64,000 bases of DNA from Azospirillum brasilense (GTDB lineage Bacteria; Pseudomonadota; Alphaproteobacteria; Azospirillales; Azospirillaceae). Numbering within the stretch: the stretch's first letter is position 1; the number at the start of each line of letters is the position of its first letter. Below are positions 34,913 through 44,942 of this stretch, one piece after another. The notes under the pieces are model-generated. The model worked only from the letters and a program-made list of their open reading frames with translations, did not search any database and was not told where the DNA came from. The DNA lies in contig NZ_VITI01000020.1 in assembly GCF_007827795.1 (NCBI RefSeq), positions 1 to 64,000 on the forward strand, in the 5' to 3' direction. A program made the translations under genes and the position numbers.

Positions 34913-35896
34913 ATGACGACGGGTACGGCAGCCTTTCCCCTGGACGGCAAGCGGGTGTGGGTCGCGGGGCATCGCGGCATGGCGGGATCGGCGGTCGTTC
35001 GCCGGCTGGAGCGGGAGCCTTGCGAGATCCTGACCGTGGGCCGCGAGACGGTCGACCTGCGCCGTCAGGCCGAGGTCGAGGCGTGGATGGCCGAGGCGCG
35101 GCCCGACGTCGTCTTCCTCACCGCCGCCTTGGTCGGCGGCATTCACGCCAACAACACCCGCCCGGCCGAATTCCTCTACGAGAATCTGGCGATCGAGACC
35201 AACATCATTCACGCCGCCAGGCAGGTCGGGGTGCAGAAGCTGGTCTTCCTGGGGTCTTCCTGCATCTACCCGCGGATGGCGCCGCAGCCCATTCCGGAGG
35301 AATCGCTGCTGACCGGCCCGCTGGAACCGACCAACGAGTGGTACGCGATCGCCAAGATCGCCGGCATCAAGATGTGCCAGGCCTACCGCCGGCAGTACGG
35401 CTGCGACTTCATCTCGGCCATGCCGACCAACCTCTACGGCTTCGGCGACAACTTCGACATCGAGCAGGGGCATGTCGCCGCCGCTCTGATGGTCAAGATC
35501 CACCGCGCCAAGATGGTGGGCGCTGCCAGCGTCGAGCTGTGGGGCGACGGCAGCCCGCTGCGCGAGTTCCTGTTCGTCGAGGATCTGGCCGACGGGCTGG
35601 TCTTCCTGGCGAAGCATTATTCGGGTGAGACGCACGTCAACCTCGGCTCCGGCCACGAGATTTCCATCCGCGGCCTCGCCGAACTGCTGGCGGGCGTGAT
35701 CGGCTACGAGGGCGACTTCCGCTTCGACCCGTCCAAGCCGAACGGCACCCCGCGCAAGATCATGGACAATCACCGACTGGCCGACGTGGGCTGGGCCGCC
35801 CCGACCCCGCTGCGCGAGGGGTTCGAGCGCACCTACCGCTGGTATCTGGAGAAGCTGGACACCGGCACCCTGCGCGGCCTGCCCGCGGGCCGCTGA
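34913..35896 (+). CDS. fcl: GDP-L-fucose synthase
   Basis: 327 residues from ATG 34913, 4 bp after the wzt stop. It epimerises and reduces GDP-4-keto-6-deoxymannose to GDP-L-fucose. KRVWVAGHRGMAGSAVVRRL is the family's N-terminus; SSCIYPRMAPQPIPEES and the catalytic NEWYAIAKIAG (Tyr-x3-Lys) are conserved, as is PTNLYGFGDNFD. With gmd at 31.1 kb it completes fucose supply. Being directly behind the exporter genes, it is co-transcribed with them. Confidence 0.96.
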   Translation: MTTGTAAFPLDGKRVWVAGHRGMAGSAVVRRLEREPCEILTVGRETVDLRRQAEVEAWMAEARPDVVFLTAALVGGIHANNTRPAEFLYENLAIETNIIHAARQVGVQKLVFLGSSCIYPRMAPQPIPEESLLTGPLEPTNEWYAIAKIAGIKMCQAYRRQYGCDFISAMPTNLYGFGDNFDIEQGHVAAALMVKIHRAKMVGAASVELWGDGSPLREFLFVEDLADGLVFLAKHYSGETHVNLGSGHEISIRGLAELLAGVIGYEGDFRFDPSKPNGTPRKIMDNHRLADVGWAAPTPLREGFERTYRWYLEKLDTGTLRGLPAGR

Positions 35897-35912
35897 GGGG
35901 AGGGCGCCGGCG

Positions 35913-36794
35913 TCAGCCCTCCCGGATGCGGCGCAGCAGCCGTCTCATCCGGTCGCGCCCGCAGCGTGCAAGGCCGCGGGCCAGCCGGCGCCAAGGGATG
36001 TGGGGAAGGCCGCCGACCCCGGTCTCGGCCAGCCGGCGCTTCAATTCGGCGTTCTCCAACCGGACGGCCAGGAAACTTTCCTGGTACAGTTCGATCCGCC
36101 GGCGCAGCCACGCCTCCGACTGGTAGAAGGGCAGGGCGTTCTGGATGGCATAGACCTCCGGCTGGCCCTTGGCGAGGTTGCTGGAGGTGCCGCCCAGCCC
36201 GAAGGACGCTACCGTCACCGGCATGTGCATCAGCGTGACAGACGGATCGGCGATGGCCTTCAGGAACCAGTCGTAATCGGCGTGAACCCGCCACCGCGTG
36301 TCGAAGGGGCCGGTGCGGTCGAACACCGATCGCCGCGCAAAGGTTCCCTGGTGCGGCAGACAGCCGCACACCATCGTTTCCGCCGCCTTGTCGGCCTCCT
36401 GCGGGGAGTGGATGACCGACCCGCCTTCCGGCAGGCGGACCTCGATATCTCCGTAGAAGAGATCGCTCTCCGGATGCCGCTCGATGAAGCGTACCGCCTT
36501 TTCGACCGAACGGGCGTCGTAGAACCAATCCTCGGCGTTCAGGAAATGGATCAGGTCGCCGGTCGCCCGCGCGAGTCCCTTGTTCATCGCATCGTAGATG
36601 CCGCCGTCGGGTTCGGACACGAGAAGCGCCGGGCGGTGCCGGTGACCTTTTAGGATCTCCAGCGTTCCGTCGGTTGAAACTCCATCGATGATGATATGCT
36701 CAATATTCTGGTAAGACTGCTGTGCAACACTTTCCAGTGTGCGGCCTATGCCGTCACGGGCATTCCGGCAAATCGTAATAACCGAGACCTTCAT
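35913..36794 (-). CDS. GT2 family glycosyltransferase
   Basis: 293 residues from ATG 36794 (AGGAG about 7 nt upstream). It is a single GT2 domain of the colanic-acid type: MKVSVITICRNARDGIGRTL, then IIIDGVSTDGTLEIL and EPDGGIYDAMNKGLA, with the acidic donor-site stretch LNAEDWF. C-terminal to it are HADYDWFLKA and a basic tail (RRLLRRIREG). It is convergent with fcl (16 bp apart) and divergent from the secretion gene at 36924, so it is transcribed on its own. Confidence 0.9.
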   Translation of the reverse strand: MKVSVITICRNARDGIGRTLESVAQQSYQNIEHIIIDGVSTDGTLEILKGHRHRPALLVSEPDGGIYDAMNKGLARATGDLIHFLNAEDWFYDARSVEKAVRFIERHPESDLFYGDIEVRLPEGGSVIHSPQEADKAAETMVCGCLPHQGTFARRSVFDRTGPFDTRWRVHADYDWFLKAIADPSVTLMHMPVTVASFGLGGTSSNLAKGQPEVYAIQNALPFYQSEAWLRRRIELYQESFLAVRLENAELKRRLAETGVGGLPHIPWRRLARGLARCGRDRMRRLLRRIREG

Positions 36795-36923
36795 CCACCT
36801 GCTCCTGTCGGGCTCGCTCAAATTGAGCGCTCCGAGTGCAACGCTTGTATCGGATGAAGGTGGTACAGTACAGTCGGGCCGCCGGTGAGGCCACCGGAAG
36901 AGCGACTGGGGCACAGGGGCCAG

Positions 36924-39161
36924 ATGCAGAGCAAGACCGCCGCCGATCCACAACAAGCCTCTTCGGGGGCCATGCGAACCACCAGCCTCCATGCGCTCGC
37001 CGTCGTGGCCCGGCACCACGGGTTGCATTTGTCGGTCGAGCAGATGCGGCGTGACTACGCCATCGAAGCGGGGGAACCGTCCACCGCGGCGCTGCTGAGG
37101 ATCGCGGAGGACAGCGGGCTGACCGTCCGGTCGGTAAAGCTGCGCTGGAACCAATTGTCGCGCCTCGGCAAGGCGCTGCCGCTCCTGCTTCGTCTGCGTG
37201 ACGGCAGCACCATGGTGATGGTCGCCTTCCGCAAGGACGGCGACGCGCCGGCCGCGATGCTGCAGGACCCGCTCAGCCCGGACCAAGCCTGCGTCGCCGT
37301 GGACGAACTGCGGCTGGCGTCGGTCTGGGACGGCGACGCGATCTTCGTCAAGCGCCGCTATCACGTAGGCGACCAGGAGCAGCCATTCGGCTTCATGTGG
37401 CTGATCGGCCAGATCCTGCGCGAACGGAGGATCTTCCGCGACGTCGGCATCTCGGCCCTCGTCCTCAGCCTGTTCGCCTTGCTTCCGCCGCTGCTCTTCA
37501 TGGTGATTCTGGACCGTGTTCTGGTTCACCAGCGGCTGTCCACGCTGTATGTGCTGCTGACGGCCATTGCATTCCTCCTGGTGTTCGACACCCTCTTCGG
37601 CTATCTGCGCCGCTATCTGGTGGCGATCGGCACGGCCAGGGTGGATGCCCGCATCAGCACCTACATCTTCGACCGGATGATCAACCTGCCGATCGATTTC
37701 TTCGAGCGGACCCCGACCGGCGTCATCAACTACAAGCTCAACGAGATCTGGCGCGTCCGCAACTTCCTGACCGGGCAGTTGTTCGGGACCCTGCTGGATT
37801 CCATGACCCTGGTCGTGCTGATCCCGGCGATGTTCGTCCTCAGCCCGCCGCTTGCCCTCTTCGTGCTGTCCATCGCGTTCATCATGGGCTTGGTGGTGGC
37901 CGTCTACATCGGCCCGCTCGCCCGCGCCTACGGCAGGGTCATCGCCGCGGAGCAGCGCAAGGGCTCCTTCATGATCGAGGTGCTGCATGGCATGCGCACG
38001 GTCAAATCGCTCGCTTTGGAAGGCCGCAAGCGGCTCGACTGGGACGTGCGGGTCGCCGAGGCGGTGCGCGCCAACACCGCCATGCAGCTTCTCTCCAACC
38101 ATCCGCAGACCATCCTGCAACCGCTGGAGAAGGTCATCTATGCCGGATCGTTGGGCCTTGGGGCCTATCTGGCCATCGGTGAAGGCGCCATCGTCTATGG
38201 CGGTTCGCTGGTCGCCTTCAGCATGATCGCCAGCCGCGCCACTCAGCCGTTCGTGCAGATCGCCAGCCTGATGCAGCAGTTCCAGGAGGTGCGCGGTGCC
38301 GTCGCCCAAGTGGGGTCGGTGGTCAACCACGAACCCGAGCAGGCGCTGGGCCGCCAGGGCGTGCGGCCGGAGATCAAGGGCGAAATCGCCTTCTCCGAGG
38401 TGCGCTTCCGCTATGCCGGTGCGCAGAACCCGGCGCTCGACGGGGTCGGCTTCTCGATCAAGGCCGGACAGGTCATCGGCATCATGGGGCGGTCGGGCTC
38501 CGGCAAGACGACCGTCACGCGGCTGCTGCAGGGGCTCCACCAGAGTTACGACGGCCTCATCAAGATCGACGGCGTAGACCTGCGCGAGATCGACCTCAGC
38601 CATCTGCGTTCCAACCTGGGCGTCGTGTTGCAGGACAATTTCCTGTTCAACGGCACGATCCGCGAAAACATCATGGCCGCCAACCGCAGCGCCAGCCTGG
38701 AAGAGGTGATGCGGGCCGCCCGGCTCGCCGGTGCGGAGGAGTTCATCGAGCGCCTGCCGCGCGGCTATGAGACGATGATCGAGGAAGGGTCGTCCAACCT
38801 GTCGGGCGGGCAGCGTCAGCGCATCGCCATCGCCCGCGCGCTGCTCGTCGACCCGAGCGTCCTCATCATGGACGAAGCCACCAGCGCGCTCGACCCCGAC
38901 AGCGAGGCGATCATCAACAACAACCTGACGCGCATCGCCCATGGCCGGACGATGATCGTCATCTCCCACCGCCTCGCCTCTCTGGTCGCCTGCGATCAGA
39001 TCATGGTGCTGGAGCGTGGCAAGCTCTATGACATGGGCAAGCACGACGAACTGCTCCAGCGCTGCGACGTTTACCGGCATCTCTGGTTCCAGCAGAACCG
39101 CCACCTTTCTCCGGGAAGCACTCATGACCGCGCTCCTCTTACGCCGGCCACAACAGCCTGA
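36924..39161 (+). CDS. Type I secretion ABC transporter with C39-like domain
   Basis: 745 residues from ATG 36924 (GGGGCCAG just upstream); in-frame starts at 36885 and 36972 exist. Residues about 15-130 are a C39-peptidase-like domain without the catalytic Cys, as in HlyB-type exporters that do not cleave a leader. About 150-440 is the membrane domain (YLRRYLVAIGTARVDARIST, FFERTPTGVINYKL). The ATPase has Walker A GRSGSGKTT, signature LSGGQRQRIAIARA, Walker B VLIMDEATSALD and H-loop ISHRLA. It should export RTX proteins by a C-terminal signal; two candidates lie at 48.7 and 60.5 kb. Its end overlaps the adaptor gene. Confidence 0.93.
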   Translation: MQSKTAADPQQASSGAMRTTSLHALAVVARHHGLHLSVEQMRRDYAIEAGEPSTAALLRIAEDSGLTVRSVKLRWNQLSRLGKALPLLLRLRDGSTMVMVAFRKDGDAPAAMLQDPLSPDQACVAVDELRLASVWDGDAIFVKRRYHVGDQEQPFGFMWLIGQILRERRIFRDVGISALVLSLFALLPPLLFMVILDRVLVHQRLSTLYVLLTAIAFLLVFDTLFGYLRRYLVAIGTARVDARISTYIFDRMINLPIDFFERTPTGVINYKLNEIWRVRNFLTGQLFGTLLDSMTLVVLIPAMFVLSPPLALFVLSIAFIMGLVVAVYIGPLARAYGRVIAAEQRKGSFMIEVLHGMRTVKSLALEGRKRLDWDVRVAEAVRANTAMQLLSNHPQTILQPLEKVIYAGSLGLGAYLAIGEGAIVYGGSLVAFSMIASRATQPFVQIASLMQQFQEVRGAVAQVGSVVNHEPEQALGRQGVRPEIKGEIAFSEVRFRYAGAQNPALDGVGFSIKAGQVIGIMGRSGSGKTTVTRLLQGLHQSYDGLIKIDGVDLREIDLSHLRSNLGVVLQDNFLFNGTIRENIMAANRSASLEEVMRAARLAGAEEFIERLPRGYETMIEEGSSNLSGGQRQRIAIARALLVDPSVLIMDEATSALDPDSEAIINNNLTRIAHGRTMIVISHRLASLVACDQIMVLERGKLYDMGKHDELLQRCDVYRHLWFQQNRHLSPGSTHDRAPLTPATTA

Positions 39162-40482
39162 TCTGGCCGCCGAGCAGGCCATCAACGATTTCCAGGGGGA
39201 AACCGCGGAAATTACCGGCGCTCCGGAGCCGTTCAAGGCTCGGATCGTCGTGTGGGTGCTCGTTGGCATGGTGGTCCTGCTCATCGTACTGGCGTCGGTC
39301 ATGAAGCTCGACCGCGTCGTCAGCGCGACGGGACGTGTCGTGTCCCAGTCGCCGACCATCGTCGTGCAGCCGCTGGAGACCTCGATCATCCGCAGCCTGA
39401 ACGCCCGCGCGGGCCAGACGGTGCGGCGCGGCGATGTCCTGGCCATGCTCGATCCGACCTTTTCGGCAGCCGATGTTGCCCAGCTCGAACGGCAGGCGTT
39501 CAAGTTCATGGCGGAAATCGCCCGTCTGAACGCCGAGGCCGAAGGTGTGCTCTTCAAGGTCGACAGCAAGGATCAGGACATGATCCTGCAGGAGTCGATC
39601 TGGCGGTACCGTCAGGCCGAATATGCGGCCAAGCTCGCCAATTTCGACCAGCGCATGGCGACCCTGCAGTCCATGATCAAGAGCAGCCGGGCCGATGCCG
39701 ACCATTACCGCTCCCGCCTGAAGATCGTCGGGGAGATCGAGGAGATGCGCCGGACGCTGGAAAAGAACCAGACCGGGAGCCGCCTCAACTCGCTGGTCGC
39801 CAGCGACACCCGCGTGGAGACGGAACGGAACCTTGGCCTCAGCGAGAACGCCATCCGCACCTCCTCGCACGACCTGGAGGCCATGCGCGCCGAGCGGGAG
39901 GTCTATATCCAGCAGTGGCGCAGCACGGTGCTGACCGACCTGTCCGCCCGTCAGGTCGATCTGGAGCGCGTCCGCGAGGAGCTGTCCAAGGCCCAGAAAC
40001 GGCGTGACCTGGTCCAATTGCGCGCGGTGGAGGACGCCGTGGTGCTGGAGGTGGGGAAGTACTCCGTTGGGTCCGTGGTGGAATCGGCCCAGCCGATCTA
40101 CACTCTGATGCCACTGAACGCGAAGCTTGAAGTGGAAGCGGAAATCGCCGGCATCGACCAGGGCTTCGTCAAGCCAGGCGATTCAGTGCAGGTCAAGCTG
40201 GACGCTTACCGCTTCGTCGAGCATGGGATGGCGAAGGGCATCGTCAAGACGATCAGTGAGGACTCCTTCACCCGCCGTGAGGACCAGACCCAGGCCCAAC
40301 GCCCATTCTTCCGCGCGAAGATCGAGTTGACCGAAGTGAAACTGCGCGATGTGCCCGAAGACTTTCGGCTGGTGCCTGGCATGCCCATTGTGGCCGACAT
40401 TGTGGTCGGCACGAGGACCATGATGGCTTATCTCGTCGAAGGGGCTCTGAAGAGCGGTTCGGAAGGCATGCGCGAGCCTTGA
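39124..40482 (+). CDS. HlyD-family type I secretion adaptor
   Basis: 452 residues from ATG 39124, overlapping the ABC gene by 38 bp. A short cytoplasmic N-terminus is followed by one membrane span at about 40-58, then the periplasmic biotinyl-lipoyl half-motif (VVQPLETSIIRSLNARAGQT, VRRGDVLAMLD), a long coiled coil at about 125-310, and the second lipoyl half and beta-barrel (AVVLEVGKYSVGSVVESAQP, EVEAEIAGIDQGFVKPGD). This is the adaptor that links the inner-membrane ABC protein to an outer-membrane TolC channel; no TolC gene is in this window. Confidence 0.94.
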   Translation: MTALLLRRPQQPDLAAEQAINDFQGETAEITGAPEPFKARIVVWVLVGMVVLLIVLASVMKLDRVVSATGRVVSQSPTIVVQPLETSIIRSLNARAGQTVRRGDVLAMLDPTFSAADVAQLERQAFKFMAEIARLNAEAEGVLFKVDSKDQDMILQESIWRYRQAEYAAKLANFDQRMATLQSMIKSSRADADHYRSRLKIVGEIEEMRRTLEKNQTGSRLNSLVASDTRVETERNLGLSENAIRTSSHDLEAMRAEREVYIQQWRSTVLTDLSARQVDLERVREELSKAQKRRDLVQLRAVEDAVVLEVGKYSVGSVVESAQPIYTLMPLNAKLEVEAEIAGIDQGFVKPGDSVQVKLDAYRFVEHGMAKGIVKTISEDSFTRREDQTQAQRPFFRAKIELTEVKLRDVPEDFRLVPGMPIVADIVVGTRTMMAYLVEGALKSGSEGMREP

Positions 40483-40533
40483 GGTATGGGGGGTATGCTC
40501 CCTGCTTAGCGATAGGGAAAGGGTGTTGAGCCG

Positions 40534-42243
40534 ATGCGCAACCTCATCAAGGCCGCGGGGCGGCTGTTCGGCTCCGCTTCGCCTGAAAACGATCACGCCA
40601 GGGGGCTGAAGGCGTACGAGCGCGAGGATTACAAGGCCGCGCTCGACGCGTGGCTGGCGGCCGCCGGGGCTGGCCACCCTGATGCCAGATACCGATTGGG
40701 GCGCTTGTACGACTTGGGCCAGGGCGTGGTGCGGAACGCCGTGGACGCGGTCGGCTGGTATCGGCAAGCCGCCGACCAAGGGCATGGCGAGGCCCAAGCC
40801 CGGTTGGCTGAGATCTATTATTACGGATGCGGCCAGCCCAAGGGGGTCGTGCCGACTGACGAGGCGCTCTCCGCTCTGTTCCCCAACGGCCTGAAGATCG
40901 ATCAGGACTACAAGGAAGCGCTGCGTTGGGCGCGTGCCGCCGCCGAAAGCGGCGTCACCGGCGCCCAGGCCATGCTCGGCTACATGTACGCCTCCGGTTT
41001 CGGCATCGCGCCCGATTATGCGGAGGCGGAACGCTGGTACCGCACCGCTGCCGGAAAGGGCAATGCGGCGGCCCAACTCGGGCTTGGAACCCTGTTGGGT
41101 GGCGGCTACAGCGGAAAGCCCGATCCCGTCGAGGCGCACCAGTGGTTCCGCAAGGCGGCGGAGCAGAAGAACGTCATGGCCTGGTACTACATCGGCACGC
41201 AGTACGCTGCGGGGCTGGGCGTCGAACAGGACTATGCGGAAGCCGCGAACTGGTTCCGCAAGGCAGCGGAGGCTGGGGCCGCCGCTGCGCAAAGGGCGCT
41301 CGGCCTGCTCTACACGCGCGGGCTGGGCGTGCCCACCGACCTGCACCACGCGGAGACCTGGCTGCGCAAGGCCGCCGTGCAGGGCGATGCCGAAGCGATG
41401 CTGCAGCTTGGCCATCTGAACAGCCGGGGCGGCGGGATGCAGCCCAATCTGTTCGACGCCGCGACATGGTACCGCGCCGCGGGCGAACTTGGCCATCGCG
41501 AAGCGCAGAAGATCATCTCCCAGATGTATTTCACCGGATCGGGCGTGCCGCGCGACGAGATGGAGGCGGCCCGCTGGCTGGAACGGGCCGCCGGGCAGGG
41601 CGATCCGCAGGCGCAGTTGCGCATCGGCACCTTCTACGCCGAGGGGCGGGGCGTGACCCGCGATTACGACCGGGCGCTCGATTGGTTCCGCCGGGCCGCC
41701 GACCAGGGCAACACCGATGCGGTCTACAACATCGGCATGCTGCACAGCCTGGGTCTGGGCGTTCCGCGCGACCCGGTGGGCGCGATCCAGTGGCTGGAGC
41801 GTGCGGCGAGCCAGGGCAGCGTGCTGGCCCAGTTCCGCCTGGGAGCGGCGCTCGCGTCGGGCGACGGCGTGCCCCAGGATTATGCCGCCGCCGCCGAGTG
41901 GTCGCTGAAGGCCGCCAAGCAGGGCCACACCGGCGCCATGGTCAATCTGGGGCGTTTCCGCATGCAGGGTCTCGGCGGTGAGCGCGACATCGCGGAGGCC
42001 ATCCGCTGGCTGACCGCCGCCGCCGAGCAGAAGGAGCCGGCGGCGATGACGGCGCTCGGCGAGCTGTACGGCCACTGGAGCGACCGCAAGGACTTCGCGC
42101 AGGCCCGCGCCTGGCTGGAGCGGGCGGCGGCGCTCGGCGACGAGCGTGCCAAGGCGTTGCTGGAACGGCTGCCCGTCCCCCCGCCTTCCAACGCATCCGA
42201 ACCTGATGCTGGGGAACGGCCGCGCGCCGCCGGCGAAGGCTGA
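40534..42243 (+). CDS. Sel1-repeat protein
   Basis: 569 residues. From about residue 35 to 545 it is built of Sel1-like alpha-alpha repeats of about 36 residues, a dozen or more, with the usual pattern A...Y..G.GV..D...A..W...AA..G...A (LGRLYDLGQGVVRNAVDAVG, YIGTQYAAGLGVEQDYAEAA). No signal peptide or membrane span is visible, so it may be cytoplasmic. Sel1 proteins act as scaffolds and in exopolysaccharide regulation (Sinorhizobium ExoR is a known example). It follows the secretion adaptor by 51 bp and may be in the same transcript. Confidence 0.9.
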   Translation: MRNLIKAAGRLFGSASPENDHARGLKAYEREDYKAALDAWLAAAGAGHPDARYRLGRLYDLGQGVVRNAVDAVGWYRQAADQGHGEAQARLAEIYYYGCGQPKGVVPTDEALSALFPNGLKIDQDYKEALRWARAAAESGVTGAQAMLGYMYASGFGIAPDYAEAERWYRTAAGKGNAAAQLGLGTLLGGGYSGKPDPVEAHQWFRKAAEQKNVMAWYYIGTQYAAGLGVEQDYAEAANWFRKAAEAGAAAAQRALGLLYTRGLGVPTDLHHAETWLRKAAVQGDAEAMLQLGHLNSRGGGMQPNLFDAATWYRAAGELGHREAQKIISQMYFTGSGVPRDEMEAARWLERAAGQGDPQAQLRIGTFYAEGRGVTRDYDRALDWFRRAADQGNTDAVYNIGMLHSLGLGVPRDPVGAIQWLERAASQGSVLAQFRLGAALASGDGVPQDYAAAAEWSLKAAKQGHTGAMVNLGRFRMQGLGGERDIAEAIRWLTAAAEQKEPAAMTALGELYGHWSDRKDFAQARAWLERAAALGDERAKALLERLPVPPPSNASEPDAGERPRAAGEG

Positions 42244-42252
42244 CGGTTGCGC

Positions 42253-43119
42253 CTACAGAACCAGGGTGACGACGGCGCTCCGCGGGGTGCCGCGCGGCGG
42301 CAAGGGCCGCGCCATGTGGCGGTGAACCTCTCCCGTCGCCGGGTGCGCCACGGGGCCGAGGTCGGTATAACCCAGCTTGCGGTACAGGGCCAGGGCGCGG
42401 GCGTTGTGCGGTAGGACCGCCAGTTCCAGCCGCGCCCCGCGCCCGGTCGCCCAATCTTCCGCCGCCCGCATCAGGGCGTGGCCCAGGCCATGGCTGCGGA
42501 CATCCGGGTGAAGCTCGATGCCCAGGGCAAGGCCGCCCGTCCCCGGCTCTGCCGGCCAGTCGGGTCCGATCCGGCAATGCCCGACGATGCGTCCGTTCCG
42601 TTCCGCCATCAGCCAGCCGCGCTCCGCCCTACCATATCCGGAGCCGTATCCGGGCGTGGCGAGCCAGGAGCGGATGGTCTCGGCGTCCGGCACGGCGGCG
42701 GCGGAACCGCCCTGCAGCCGGGCCATGCCGGCCAGGAAGCCGCTCAGCCGCTCCGCGTCGTCCTGTGCCGGGTGCACGGCGCGCAGCGTAACCGGGCCAA
42801 GCACGGGGATGGCGCGGCGCGGGGCGCCGCTCAGGCGGATGCCGGGAAAATCGGGCAGCCGCACGTCAACATCATGCTCGTGCGCCGCGAAGGCGGCGGG
42901 GACCGTAAAGGCGAAACCGCAGCGTCCGTCCCCCTTGCCGGCGGACTGCAGGTCCCCGCGGTGTCGGTCGGCCAGCGTGTCGAACCGCAGGACGCTCCCG
43001 GAGCCGCCGTCCAGCAGGAGCGACAGGCGCAGCCGCCGGGCGGGATCGGCGGGCAGCCACGCCCATCCCGTTACCTGCGGGCCGACCTCTTCGAGAAAGC
43101 CTTCGACGCACACGGTCAT
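42253..43119 (-). CDS. GNAT acetyltransferase with an N-terminal Gly-Trp module
   Basis: 288 residues. Residues 5-95 are the module found in the local glycosyltransferases (VTGWAWLPADPARRL, LLLDGG, RHRGDLQSAGKGDGRCGFAF). Residues about 100-280 are a GNAT domain with the acetyl-CoA loop (LGIELHPDVRSHGLGHALMR) and the terminal NARALALYRKLGYTDLG. It probably acetylates an amine or hydroxyl of a sugar precursor or small molecule; the target is unknown. It lies 37 bp after rmlA on the same strand and could be the last gene of the rml operon. It is convergent with the Sel1 gene, 9 bp away. Confidence 0.82.
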   Translation of the reverse strand: MTVCVEGFLEEVGPQVTGWAWLPADPARRLRLSLLLDGGSGSVLRFDTLADRHRGDLQSAGKGDGRCGFAFTVPAAFAAHEHDVDVRLPDFPGIRLSGAPRRAIPVLGPVTLRAVHPAQDDAERLSGFLAGMARLQGGSAAAVPDAETIRSWLATPGYGSGYGRAERGWLMAERNGRIVGHCRIGPDWPAEPGTGGLALGIELHPDVRSHGLGHALMRAAEDWATGRGARLELAVLPHNARALALYRKLGYTDLGPVAHPATGEVHRHMARPLPPRGTPRSAVVTLVL

Positions 43120-43156
43120 GGCGCGGCGGCCCGGCGTTCCGGCGGCCCGGGCGCGG

Positions 43157-44019
<863 letters not shown>

Positions 44020-44023
<4 letters not shown>

Positions 44024-44928
44024 GCCTTCGTTCCCACGCCCTGGGTTTCGTCGAGGATGTCGTCCAGAACCCGGTCGAGCCCGGCCATCCAGTCCGCCGG
44101 CGGAACGCCGTAGGCTTGGCCGAGACGCGCGGTGTCGAGGACGGAATTGGCGGGCCGCCGGGCCGGTGTCGGGAAGTCGGCGGTCGCAATGGCTGTCACG
44201 GTCGGACGGCGCCCGATGCGGGCGGCGGCGCGCTCGACGATTCGGTCGGCGAAGCCGTGCCAGGTGGTGGCCGGTGCCCCGCCATAGTGGAAGGTGCCGG
44301 GCGTCCAGCCCCCGCCGCCCAGCCGCGCCTGCGCGATGGTGGCGATGGCCGCGGCGATGGCCGCCGCCGGGGTGGGGCAGCCGTGCTGGTCGGCGACGAC
44401 CCGCAGCTCGTCCCGCTCGCGGGCCAGCCGCAGCATGGTCTTGACGAAATTGTGCCCGTGCGCCCCGAACACCCAGGCGGTGCGCAGGATCACATGGTCG
44501 GGCTGGGCCTCCCGCACGGCCTCCTCGCCGGCCAGCTTGCTGGCGGCGTAGACGCCCTGCGGGGCGACGGGGTCGTCCTCGCGCCAGGGGGTGGTCTTGC
44601 TGGTCCCGTCGAAGACGTAGTCGGTGGAGATGTGGATCAGCGGCACCCCGGCGGCGGCGCAGGCGCGGGCCAGATTGGCCGGGCCGTCGCGGTTGACCGC
44701 GAAGGCCGCGTCCCGCTCGCCCTCCGCCTTGTCCACCGCGGTGTAGGCCGAGGCGTTGACGACCAGCGCCGGCCGGTGAGCGGCGATGGACGCGGCCACC
44801 GCCTGCGCGTCGGTGACGTCGCCGGCGGCGCGGGTCAGCCCGACCGGGGTCAGGCCCGGCGCCCAGGCGGCGCGCAGCAGCTCGAAGCCGACCTGCCCGT
44901 TGGCGCCGAAGACGAGGATGGTGCCCAT
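44020..44928 (-). CDS. rmlD: dTDP-4-dehydrorhamnose reductase
   Basis: 302 residues from ATG 44928 with GGAG 6 nt upstream; codons upstream in the same frame overlap rmlB and are not used. MGTILVFGANGQVGFELLRA is the NADP-binding start; ALVVNASAYTAVDKAE, HISTDYVFDG, the catalytic VYAASKLAGE and ILRTAWVFG are the RmlD signatures. It catalyses the last step of dTDP-L-rhamnose synthesis. It starts 14 bp past rmlB. Confidence 0.96.
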
Positions 44929-44942
44929 GGCGGCGGCTCCGG

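Noticed and set aside
36795..39569. N-terminal extension of the minus-strand GT2 frame across the secretion ABC gene
   Set aside because: Only the part starting at ATG 36794 with a ribosome site has GT2 motifs; the rest is antisense to Walker and signature motifs of the ABC gene.
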